5,350 bases of DNA from Archaeoglobaceae archaeon (GTDB lineage Archaea > Halobacteriota > Archaeoglobi > Archaeoglobales > Archaeoglobaceae). Under the pieces are notes generated by a model. It did not search any database and was not told the origin of the DNA. It was given only the letters and a program-made list of their open reading frames with translations. The translations under genes and the position numbers were made by a program. Of the stretch, positions 1-5,300 are shown piece after piece. Positions within the stretch are counted from its first letter, which is position 1. Each line of letters begins with the position of its first letter. Location: positions 1 to 5,350 of the forward strand of contig JALVYA010000002.1 in assembly GCA_027038095.1 (NCBI GenBank), written 5' to 3'.

Positions 1-564
1 GTGCTGACGTTCAGAGTCGTAAAAGACGTTTTCGGAGTTACACTTGGCATTGCGACCGGCTTTTTGTCCGCTCTCGCTTCTGTATTCGCAAAGGAAGGTA
101 TGCTCGTTCAAACGGCAAGCGCTGGGTTAGAAGCCGTAACTGGAACAGCTCTCGGATACGTTGCATCTCTTGCAGTGTTCTACCTGTTTCTCGTTTTCAT
201 TGGCTCGAATTTTGCTGGTTTTGCTAACTTTTTCAGCAGAATTGCTGCGATTGATGAATCTGTAAAACACTCAAAAAGCTCTGCGAGGGATGCAGAGTAT
301 GCGTACACCGGAGAAATAAAGTTCAGCAGAAATTACCTGCCGTTCGTTCTCGGCGGCGTTTTCGTCGGTTTCGGGCACTTCCTCAGGTATGTGGCTCTGT
401 ATCACTACGGCGTGTGTCTGGTCGAAACTTTCATAAGTGTTTATCCCATTTTCACATACCTGCTTTCGGGATTGTTTGTCAGGAGGTTTGAAATCTTCAA
501 TTTGAGGTTCTTAGCAGCAGCTCTGCTGATAATCGCCGGAGTTGAGTTTTATCTGGTTTACTGA
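1..564 (+). CDS. EamA/DMT-type transporter, C-terminal half (probably 5'-truncated by the window)
   Basis: Integral membrane protein resembling the second EamA repeat of the drug/metabolite transporter superfamily; substrate unknown. The 187 visible residues hold about five membrane helices (roughly 10-29, 50-69, 113-132, 138-160, 168-187). The C-terminal pattern is typical of EamA: a helix ending in an RYVAL-like motif, then a helix with a proline (YPIFTYLLSGLF), a short RRFE loop, and a last helix with a small-residue AG motif. Family members usually have ten helices and 280-300 residues, so the frame very likely continues upstream. The GTG at base 1 may be an internal valine codon rather than a start. 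A long polar loop (about 80-112, rich in D, E, K and S) separates helices 2 and 3, and its beginning is encoded by a DNA repeat shared with the permease gene at 632-1472. It converges with that gene, and no clear T-rich terminator follows its TGA on this strand. Single-repeat, five-helix EamA proteins exist, so a complete short protein is possible but less likely. Confidence 0.75.
   Translation: MLTFRVVKDVFGVTLGIATGFLSALASVFAKEGMLVQTASAGLEAVTGTALGYVASLAVFYLFLVFIGSNFAGFANFFSRIAAIDESVKHSKSSARDAEYAYTGEIKFSRNYLPFVLGGVFVGFGHFLRYVALYHYGVCLVETFISVYPIFTYLLSGLFVRRFEIFNLRFLAAALLIIAGVEFYLVY
229..263. repeat. Copy 1 of a direct repeat shared by two transporter genes
   Basis: Bases 236-258 (beginning GCAGAATTGCTGCG and ending TTGATGAA) are identical over 23 nt to 1154-1176. 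The wider 35-nt windows match at 31 positions, and all four differences are transitions. Here the repeat encodes SRIAAIDES (residues 79-87) on the plus strand. The copies are in direct orientation, 918 nt apart. There is no transposase or other mobile-element context. Confidence 0.85.
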
Positions 565-617
565 GGGTTTACTTGTCATTTGCCGTTAAACTTCGTCATT
601 AGATTCTGAAACCGGAC

Positions 618-631
618 AAAAAATAAAAAAA
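618..631 (-). terminator. T-rich terminator of the TauE/SafE-like permease gene
   Basis: Read on the minus strand, the TAA stop of the permease (632-634) is followed at once by seven T, one A and six T. A T-rich tract just after a stop is the usual archaeal intrinsic termination signal. No hairpin precedes it, and archaeal RNA polymerase does not need one. Confidence 0.7.
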
Positions 632-1129
632 TTAAAACAGGTTTAATCCAATCCCGCTTTCTATCATCTTCCAGCCCATGTAAAGCATGACGATGACGAA
701 TATGTACTTGAGCTTCTTTGCAGGAAGTCTGTGAGCTGCTCTGGCACCAAGCTGAGCCATCAGAACACTTGTCGCAGCCAGAAGCAAGCCCGATTCTACG
801 TTAACGTATCCGATGAGGTGGCCTATGGGTGATGTGAAAGGAACGCCCGCTCTCAATCCGTTGTAAATGTAGCCGGCAATACCACCCAGACTCGTGAATA
901 TCATCAGAGCTGTTGATGTTCCGACTGCAAGGTGCATGCCAAATCCCAGCGCTACGACCATTACCGGAACCATCAGAACTCCACCACCTATTCCTATTAT
1001 TCCGGTAACTATGCCGAGCGGAAAACCCCATGCAGCCCAGATGAGCGGGTTTTTCACGGGTTCTCTCTCACTCTCCGAAGCTCTGGCCGTGAGCATCCTG
1101 ATGGCTCCCGATAACGACTGCCAGACCAA
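632..1129 (-). CDS. TauE/SafE-like permease, C-terminal fragment
   Basis: This frame carries the second family repeat (GIVTGIIGIGGGVLMVPV, then AVGTSTALMIFTSLGG) and ends with AAHRLPAKKLKYIFVIVMLYMGWKM, the typical end of TauE/SafE proteins. Real homology starts at about residue 8 (GAIRML). The only available start near the 5' end is TTG at 1127-1129, which has no convincing ribosome binding site and sits where the intact protein would have an internal Leu-Val stretch. An in-frame TGA lies five codons upstream of it. Independent initiation is therefore doubtful, and this is better read as the displaced second half of the 632-1472 gene. The two frames overlap by 62 nt. Confidence 0.65.
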   Translation of the reverse strand: MVWQSLSGAIRMLTARASESEREPVKNPLIWAAWGFPLGIVTGIIGIGGGVLMVPVMVVALGFGMHLAVGTSTALMIFTSLGGIAGYIYNGLRAGVPFTSPIGHLIGYVNVESGLLLAATSVLMAQLGARAAHRLPAKKLKYIFVIVMLYMGWKMIESGIGLNLF

Positions 1130-1472
1130 AGAGAATTCTCAGAACGTTTTTTGGCAGAATTGCTGCGATTGATGAACCTATCACCGCTCCAACTGCACCC
1201 GTTACTCCAAGCACGACTGCCGCTTTCCACCAGACGTACCCTTTTTTGCTGTGGGCATACGCCCCGCTCATTGCGGTTGGAAACACGACCATCAGGTTGG
1301 TTCCGAAGGCAACCATTGTCGCTGTTTGTGGATCCATACCCATTGCCGTGTAGACCCAGTACTGAACGGGTATCATTATGAAGCAGCCTCCTACTCCGAG
1401 CAAACCGCTTGCAAATCCAACTCCCAGACCCGTTATCAGCAGTACTGCCATCTCCTCCAGCATGCTCATCAT
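1068..1472 (-). CDS. TauE/SafE-like permease, N-terminal fragment
   Basis: This 134-residue frame carries the first family repeat: helices around 9-40 (including GLLGVGGCFIMIPV), 51-72 and 84-104, followed by LPKNVLRILFGLAVVIG. The last 12 residues (SHQDAHGQSFGE) are hydrophilic, unlike the family, and follow the inferred frameshift, so they are out-of-frame read-through up to the TGA at 1068-1070. The start is well supported: ATG 1472 has a strong Shine-Dalgarno at 1481-1487 and a TATA box at a suitable distance. This part would be transcribed and translated whether or not the frameshift is real. Residue C30 replaces the third glycine of the usual VGGG motif. Confidence 0.75.
   Translation of the reverse strand: MMSMLEEMAVLLITGLGVGFASGLLGVGGCFIMIPVQYWVYTAMGMDPQTATMVAFGTNLMVVFPTAMSGAYAHSKKGYVWWKAAVVLGVTGAVGAVIGSSIAAILPKNVLRILFGLAVVIGSHQDAHGQSFGE
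1147..1181. repeat. Copy 2 of a direct repeat shared by two transporter genes
   Basis: Bases 1154-1176 match 236-258 exactly over 23 nt, and the 35-nt window matches at 31 positions. Here the repeat lies antisense within the permease gene, whose minus strand encodes SSIAAILPK. The two copies are thus read on opposite strands by their host genes, so shared protein ancestry cannot explain the identity. Confidence 0.85.
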
Positions 1473-1474
1473 TC

Positions 1475-1497
1475 AACCAATCACCTCGATTTGGTTT
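1475..1497. promoter_or_regulatory. Candidate operator A (permease side of the divergent spacer)
   Basis: Inverted repeat AACCAA-N10-TTGGTT (1475-1480 and 1491-1496). It covers the Shine-Dalgarno and predicted transcription start of the permease gene, centred about 30 nt downstream of its TATA box. It shares AACCAATC-N8-TTGGTTT with operator B at 1592-1614, with identical spacing. A protein bound here would be placed to block initiation. An RNA hairpin with the Shine-Dalgarno in its loop is a possible alternative at this copy. Confidence 0.55.
1481..1487 (-). promoter_or_regulatory. Ribosome binding site of the permease gene
   Basis: GAGGTGA on the minus strand lies eight bases before ATG 1472. 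It selects that ATG over the in-frame ATGs at 1469 and 1463. The site is in the spacer between the two arms of operator A. Confidence 0.75.
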
Positions 1498-1510
1498 AAA
1501 GATTACACAG

Positions 1511-1519
1511 TATATTTAG
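1511..1519 (-). promoter_or_regulatory. TATA box of the permease gene
   Basis: On the minus strand CTAAATATA follows an A-rich BRE-like stretch (GCAAAAA). Its centre near 1515 predicts transcription starting at about 1489, giving a leader of roughly 17 nt that just includes the Shine-Dalgarno at 1481-1487. Confidence 0.5.
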
Positions 1520-1547
1520 TTTTTGCTTAAAAATTAATCCAAAATTA

Positions 1548-1568
1548 GGTTTCTCCAAAATAAACCAA
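1548..1568. promoter_or_regulatory. Central half-sites between the two operators
   Basis: GGTTT at 1548-1552 and AAACCAA at 1562-1568 form an inverted pair with a 9-nt spacer, with the arms in the opposite order to operators A and B. The right arm overlaps the BRE of the CGGC-gene promoter. It may be an auxiliary site for the same regulator, but the match is shorter. Confidence 0.3.
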
Positions 1569-1578
1569 AAATTAATAA
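1564..1578 (+). promoter_or_regulatory. BRE/TATA promoter of the CGGC-domain gene
   Basis: CCAAAA (1565-1570) followed by ATTAATAA (1571-1578) fits an archaeal BRE plus TATA box. The box centre is about 26 nt before ATG 1601, so the transcript probably begins at or within a base or two of the start codon. This explains the lack of a Shine-Dalgarno. Confidence 0.5.
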
Positions 1579-1590
1579 CTGGAAAAAACG

Positions 1591-1614
1591 AAACCAATCT
1601 ATGAAGGTTGGTTT
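1591..1614. promoter_or_regulatory. Candidate operator B (over the CGGC-gene start)
   Basis: Perfect seven-base inverted repeat AAACCAA-N10-TTGGTTT (1591-1597 and 1608-1614), spanning the ATG at 1601 and the predicted transcription start. It is centred about 28 nt downstream of the TATA box, the same geometry as operator A. If the mRNA is leaderless the left arm is not transcribed, which favours a DNA-binding site over an RNA hairpin. Confidence 0.6.
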
Positions 1615-1960
1615 GATAAGGTGTGAAATAGTAGCAGACTTCTGTCCAGCAGCATCCTGTCTGAGCAGCATGAAGAACAAAACCGGAGCTTTTGAGGGAG
1701 TTGATGAGGAAGTGGAGCTTGTAGGAATTATGACCTGCGGAGGCTGCCCGGGCAAGAAAGTTGCGTCAAAAGTCAGGGCTTTGATTGCTAAGGGCGCGGA
1801 CACAATAGTCCTGTCGTCCTGCATAAGCAAGGGATACCCCGTGGGAAAGGCTTTTCCGTGCCCAACTGCTGAGGAGATAAAGAAAGCTGTAACGGCTACA
1901 GCCAAAAAGTGTGGAAATGCTAAAGGAGTAGAAGTCCGAATCGTTGACTGGACTCATTAG
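1601..1960 (+). CDS. CGGC-domain cysteine-rich protein (putative metal binding)
   Basis: Soluble 119-residue protein of the CGGC family (PF08821), described as a putative metal-binding domain; no reaction is established. It has eight cysteines, at residues 8, 15, 20, 46, 49, 74, 87 and 104. The signature CGGCPG is at 46-51. Other family-like blocks are MKVGLIRCE at the N-terminus, an SSC motif (72-74) after a hydrophobic strand, CP at 87-88, and a C-terminal DWTH, like the Thr-His end common in this family. The length suits a complete single-domain protein. No signal peptide or membrane helix is seen, so it is cytoplasmic. ATG 1601 is the start: a TATA box lies about 26 nt upstream, and the mRNA is likely leaderless. 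The gene diverges from a TauE/SafE permease and shares a palindromic operator with it, which suggests a joint role around a sulfur- or metal-containing small molecule. That link is inference. Confidence 0.88.
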   Translation: MKVGLIRCEIVADFCPAASCLSSMKNKTGAFEGVDEEVELVGIMTCGGCPGKKVASKVRALIAKGADTIVLSSCISKGYPVGKAFPCPTAEEIKKAVTATAKKCGNAKGVEVRIVDWTH

Positions 1961-2029
1961 CTGTTTATTCTCTTCCCGACTTCTGCATCAGCTTCTACAT
2001 CATAATAATCTGGAGCGGTATTTTGATAA

Positions 2030-2042
2030 TTTTTTTTAATAA
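2030..2042 (+). promoter_or_regulatory. TATA-like promoter of the PAS/DUF835 gene, overlapping a T-tract
   Basis: TTTAATAA at 2035-2042 is centred about 25 nt before ATG 2064. There is no Shine-Dalgarno before that ATG, so a leaderless transcript is likely. The eight-T run at 2030-2037 overlaps the box and could also terminate the upstream CGGC transcript. This supports ATG 2064 rather than the in-frame TTG at 2061. No copy of the AACCAA/TTGGTT palindrome is seen here. Confidence 0.4.
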
Positions 2043-2063
2043 GGTCTTACAGAAAAACGGTTG

Positions 2064-4190
2064 ATGAGGGTTCCGGTATTTGCAAAGATGGTATCCATAT
2101 CTCTTTTCTTCTCAATTCTGTCGTTAGCCCTCTTTCTCGCTTCACTTCACGCTCCGGAGGATACGGTTTACGTTTACGTCATATACATGTTTATAATAAT
2201 CGTGGGAATATCTTTTTTCGTTGCCGGAACCATAACAGAGCCCGTAAACGTCTTAAAAAAGGGATTCGAGGGACTGATGAAAGGCGAAATGGTTGCAGTC
2301 AAGCTTGACACCGGCGATGAGCTCGAAGAGCTCGCAAACGCGTTTAACTACACGGCAAACGTCCTTTTTCAGCAGAGAGAGGAGCTGAGGAAGAGCAGGG
2401 AAAGGTACAGAAATCTCGTGGAGGAAATAAACGACTGGGTCTTCGAGCTCGACGAAAACCTGAAGTTCACGTACTCAAGCCCCAAGGTCAGGGACATTCT
2501 GGGATACGAGGACGTCGTGGGCAGAAGCATAAACGAATTTCTGAAAGAAGAAATCAAACTCGGTAAAAACGATACGCGACTGGAACTCGAATTCATTGCA
2601 GGAGACGGAAGAACCGTTTTTGCTGAAGTCTCTTTTAAACCTTTCTTTTCCAGTTCCTCAGAACTGGTGGGGTACAGGGCTGTTTGCAGAGACATAACCA
2701 GAAAGAAGAAGGCTGAGGAGAGAATGCGTTACCTCGCTAACGTGGTGGAAAACGTCGTGGATGCTGTGATATCCCTCGACGGAGAGGGTAAAATAGTGAG
2801 CTGGAACAGGGGTGCTGAGAAAACATTTGGTTTCAGGGCAAAAGACGTCGTGGGAAAGCACTACTCGATTTTGGTTCCAAAAAGCCAGCGCAGTTTATGG
2901 GAGAGAAAAATGAATGAGGCGAGGGAAAGCATAAGATTCGAAAGCATCGGTATGAGAGTCGACGGGACAAAAATACAGGTCGACGTCACGCTCACAAAAG
3001 TTGCGGGCATGTACGCTGTGATAATCAGGGATATCACTGAAAGAAAGAAGTCTGAAGAAGAGCTGAGAAAGGCGTACACACAGCTTCAGGAAAAAACCAT
3101 AGAGCTTGTAAGAAGCAAGAAAGAGCTGGAATACCTCGCCAATATAGTCGAGAACTCAAGCGACGCAATATACTCCGTTAATCTCGATGGTAAAATTACG
3201 AGCTGGAACAGAACTGCGGAAAGGATGTTCGGCTGGAGCAGGGAAGAAGCGTTGAACATGCACGCAGACTCTTTACTTCCCGAAGAGTTGAAAGGTGAAA
3301 CTGAACTCATACTCAGAAAGATTTCAGAGGGAATAACTTCAATGACCTACGAGACGAGGAGAGTTACAAAAAATGGAGACGTAATAAACGTTGAGGTAAC
3401 GATTTCTCCAATCTACGGTGAAAACGAAATCAGCGGTTTTTCAGTTATTGCGAGGGACGTGAGCATGAAAATAGAGGCCGAGAGCAGAATCCTCAGGAGG
3501 GTACTCAAGTACGACCTCGAGAGAGGCAGGGTTTATCTGGTAACTGACAGCGCTCTGTGTGAGGACATCGTCGAAGACTTCCTGAAATGTGGCTGTAACG
3601 CTACGGTTATTTCAAGGTACATAGAAATTAAAGGAGCCAGAAACTACAGAATATCCAGTAAAAAGGGTAAAGACTTCGTTTCTCCAGACCCGAAAATCGT
3701 GGAAAAAACGATTATCAGCGTTCCGGGCTGGAACAACGTCGTGCTCGTCGAGCTCGATTACCTGCTGATGGAAAATAGCTTTGATGATGTGCTCAAATTT
3801 GTTCAGGAAATAAGAGATACCGTGCATCTGCTCGGTAAAGGCGTTGTTATCTTTACCGTCGATCCGGAAATTCTCGAAGAGAAGGAACTCAGACTGCTGT
3901 ACAAGGAATGCAACCTCGTCAGGGCTAAACCAGCACAGCAGAACATGCCTGTCAAGTGTTACGAAATTTTAAGACACGTTTACATGCAGAGCAGGGTTGG
4001 AGAGAGGGTTAACATCGCAGAACTCATGGACGTGTTCAAGATGTCGAGGAATACCGTAAAGAAGTACGTAAGACAGCTTGAAAGCATGGGTCTCGTGAAA
4101 GTCGTGAAGGACGGCAGATTCAAGATTGTTGTTCCAACCCAGAAGGGAATGGAAGTTTTTTCTGAGGGTTACGAACTTGAATTCGTTTAA
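2064..4190 (+). CDS. Membrane-anchored HAMP-PAS-PAS-PAS-DUF835-winged-helix regulator
   Basis: A 708-residue sensor/regulator. Two N-terminal helices (about 10-28 and 35-57) are joined by a loop of only about six residues, so there is no extracytoplasmic sensing domain. A HAMP-like segment follows (57-105, with P60 and DELEELANAFN), then a coiled linker and three PAS domains (about 114-215, 221-326, 355-468). Each PAS ends in an RD(I/V)-type PAC motif (D210, D323, D465). PAS2 and PAS3 are close relatives: both start YLAN(V/I)VEN and contain SWNR(G/T)AE. A DUF835 domain spans about 480-620, with C499, C509 and C511 clustered. The C-terminus (630-700) is a winged helix with recognition helix SRNTVKKYVRQLESMGLV (661-678) and a basic wing. 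No histidine-kinase, receiver or GGDEF domain is present. Inference: a one-component regulator held at the inner face of the membrane that binds DNA in response to a small molecule, redox change or DUF835 partner. Targets are unknown. The gene stands alone, with its own TATA-like box and a T-rich region after the stop. Confidence 0.88.
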   Translation: MRVPVFAKMVSISLFFSILSLALFLASLHAPEDTVYVYVIYMFIIIVGISFFVAGTITEPVNVLKKGFEGLMKGEMVAVKLDTGDELEELANAFNYTANVLFQQREELRKSRERYRNLVEEINDWVFELDENLKFTYSSPKVRDILGYEDVVGRSINEFLKEEIKLGKNDTRLELEFIAGDGRTVFAEVSFKPFFSSSSELVGYRAVCRDITRKKKAEERMRYLANVVENVVDAVISLDGEGKIVSWNRGAEKTFGFRAKDVVGKHYSILVPKSQRSLWERKMNEARESIRFESIGMRVDGTKIQVDVTLTKVAGMYAVIIRDITERKKSEEELRKAYTQLQEKTIELVRSKKELEYLANIVENSSDAIYSVNLDGKITSWNRTAERMFGWSREEALNMHADSLLPEELKGETELILRKISEGITSMTYETRRVTKNGDVINVEVTISPIYGENEISGFSVIARDVSMKIEAESRILRRVLKYDLERGRVYLVTDSALCEDIVEDFLKCGCNATVISRYIEIKGARNYRISSKKGKDFVSPDPKIVEKTIISVPGWNNVVLVELDYLLMENSFDDVLKFVQEIRDTVHLLGKGVVIFTVDPEILEEKELRLLYKECNLVRAKPAQQNMPVKCYEILRHVYMQSRVGERVNIAELMDVFKMSRNTVKKYVRQLESMGLVKVVKDGRFKIVVPTQKGMEVFSEGYELEFV

Positions 4191-4211
4191 GTTTTAATTT
4201 TTGATTAATTT
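4191..4211 (+). terminator. T-rich terminator after the PAS/DUF835 gene
   Basis: Directly after TAA 4188-4190 come T4, T5 and further T-rich sequence (GTTTTAATTTTTGATTAATT), the expected form of an archaeal terminator. It opens a 90-nt AT-rich spacer between convergent genes. No equally clear T-run is seen for the opposing Gate gene. Confidence 0.5.
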
Positions 4212-4280
4212 AAATATAAACGTTAATATTAAACATCAGGTTTGAATGCTGAATACTACTTGTACTGCCTTCAACCACAT

Positions 4281-5189
4281 TCAGAATATCACAAGTATAA
4301 GCAGAGCCAGAATGTTGGCGGCAATCCTGCTTATCAAAACTACTGTGGCAACTCTAAGTCCGAGAGACTTACCCATTATCGAGGCTGCCACCGGAAACGT
4401 GTTCCTCGACACCTCCACGAAGGAGTGGCATATCGAAGCGAGAAACAGAGAAATCAGCAGAGCTTTTCCCGAAAGCAGGTTTTTTGAGAGCAGAGAACCG
4501 GCAGTTGCAATTGCTGCGAGCATGCTCGGAAAGCCTGTAGCCACAACCACAACTGACGCAGGAGGCAATCCAAAGGCAGAGAGACCGGAGGCAAAGGACT
4601 CCAGGTATTTCAGAAATCCGAGGTCAAATACGAACATGACCGAAAAAACAGTAATGGAGAGGGTGAGAGATATTCTCGCAAACCTTTTCAGAGTATCCTT
4701 CAGTCCTATCTCCGGAATTTCAAGATTCAGCTCTCTTTTTCCGTTCAGAGTCCTTCTCGCAATGAGAATGCCGAAAACAGAAATTGCACCTCTCGTGAGC
4801 AGTATGAGCAGTATGTAGTAAATACCCCACACGCCGAGAGTCGGAATGGCTATGGGTATGAGAAAGACCATGACGAGTCTGAGGGTTCTCGGAAACGTTC
4901 CGACGAGAACGGCTATTACTGCTTCCCTGTCGTCTATTACGCCGTCTCTGTGAAGCTCGGACAGAATGGTGTACGCAACCACCGGATGAATCAGAAATGC
5001 GGCAACGGCTGTACCGCTCTTCATGCCGAACCTTGAGGTAAGAGAGGATATCAGCTCGACAAGTTTCCTGAATACGGGTATCGAGTACATGTAGTTTGAA
5101 ATGAGGAGCCCGAAGAAGATGGCCGGAATTACAATTCTGAGAATGCTAATGGTGTCTGAAATCGCACGCATCAGTACCTGTAACACCAC
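4281..5189 (-). CDS. Two-repeat Gate (nucleoside-recognition) domain membrane protein
   Basis: A 302-residue integral membrane protein resembling archaeal proteins with the Gate/nucleoside-recognition domain (PF07670), the fold also found in FeoB, SpmA/SpmB and concentrative nucleoside transporters. Substrate and direction are unknown. There are two related halves, about 8-146 and 163-302. Each starts with an amphipathic stretch and a helix (SDTISILRIVIPAIFFGLLI; LKRFARISLTLSITVFSVMF), followed by a broken helix with a GTFP or TGFP motif (97-100, 218-221) of the kind lining Gate cavities. HPVVAYTIL (68-76) and SRNTFPVAASIMG (261-273) are further family-like blocks. A polar linker (about 147-165) joins the halves. 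The start is uncertain: GTG 5189 and GTG 5186 both fit a leaderless transcript from the TATA box at 5208-5215, and ATG 5171 is a later option that would shorten the N-terminus by six residues. The gene diverges from tRNA-Leu and has no operon partner in the window. Confidence 0.8.
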   Translation of the reverse strand: MVLQVLMRAISDTISILRIVIPAIFFGLLISNYMYSIPVFRKLVELISSLTSRFGMKSGTAVAAFLIHPVVAYTILSELHRDGVIDDREAVIAVLVGTFPRTLRLVMVFLIPIAIPTLGVWGIYYILLILLTRGAISVFGILIARRTLNGKRELNLEIPEIGLKDTLKRFARISLTLSITVFSVMFVFDLGFLKYLESFASGLSAFGLPPASVVVVATGFPSMLAAIATAGSLLSKNLLSGKALLISLFLASICHSFVEVSRNTFPVAASIMGKSLGLRVATVVLISRIAANILALLILVIF

Positions 5190-5207
5190 GTAGCATCTGA
5201 TTGAGCA

Positions 5208-5222
5208 TTTTTAAATTTTGTC
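5208..5222 (-). promoter_or_regulatory. BRE/TATA promoter of the Gate-domain gene
   Basis: On the minus strand GACAAAA precedes TTTAAAAA (5208-5215), a good archaeal BRE-TATA arrangement. The box centre near 5211 predicts transcription starting at about 5185-5186, on the second of the two GTG codons, and suggests little or no leader. Confidence 0.5.
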
Positions 5223-5263
5223 TCAAAGTTTCTGTCTTAAACATCTCTGAGTTCGACACAGCA

Positions 5264-5276
5264 AAAAAGATTTAAA
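5264..5276 (+). promoter_or_regulatory. BRE/TATA promoter of tRNA-Leu
   Basis: An A-rich stretch (AAAAAAGA) followed by TTTAAA at 5271-5276 lies about 27 nt before the tRNA 5' end at 5301, the expected archaeal spacing. A second TTAAACATC, 35 nt upstream at 5237-5245, repeats the sequence of this box region. Confidence 0.55.
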
Positions 5277-5300
5277 CATCGCTGGATTAAGAGAGATCAG

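Larger units (their letters stand above)
632..1472 (-). pseudogene. TauE/SafE-family permease, broken by a one-base frameshift
   Basis: Removing one base from the CCC at 1107-1109 (plus strand) joins two overlapping frames into a continuous 279-residue protein, a normal length for the TauE/SafE (DUF81) family of membrane permeases. The family is linked to export or uptake of sulfite, sulfonates and other small organic anions; the substrate here cannot be read. Each half carries the family's glycine-rich repeat motif: GLLGVGG at residues 23-29 and GIIGIGGG at 157-164 of the repaired protein, with FGTN (56-59) and GTST (184-187) in equivalent places. The repaired junction reads FGLAVVIGAIRML, a smooth family-like helix. 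Unrepaired, the first frame ends in an unrelated hydrophilic tail, SHQDAHGQSFGE. The start is ATG 1472, with GAGGTGA eight bases upstream. The gene diverges from the CGGC-domain gene. A sequencing error, a genuine null allele, or expression as two half-transporters cannot be separated from sequence alone. Confidence 0.8.

Noticed and set aside
894..1172. Plus-strand frame opposite the permease.
   Set aside because: Its proline/threonine-rich translation is the typical shadow of glycine-rich membrane helices on the other strand.
1054..1476. Minus-strand frame overlapping the permease N-terminal half.
   Set aside because: Its TTG start has no ribosome binding site, and its Arg/Ser/Gly-rich product is an out-of-frame reading of the permease.
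2799..3212. Similar DNA segments around the two SWNR motifs.
   Set aside because: These reflect the related PAS2 and PAS3 domains of one protein and are not an independent repeat element.
4508..4518. AATTGCTGCGA-type sequence resembling the core of the 23-nt repeat.
   Set aside because: Only 11 bases match and they encode an Ala-Ala-Ile stretch; this is within chance for membrane-protein coding sequence.
4796..4813. Tandem nine-base duplication TGAGCAGTA x2.
   Set aside because: It encodes the ILLILL stretch of a membrane helix in the Gate protein, and simple hydrophobic codon repetition explains it.
4246..4818. A 190-codon open frame on the plus strand, with an ATG, a weak CAGG before it and AT-rich sequence upstream.
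   Set aside because: It lies entirely antisense to the Gate-domain gene, whose minus-strand product has clear repeat and helix structure. The plus-strand translation looks like no family I recognise. Antisense RNA cannot be excluded, but there is no evidence for it.
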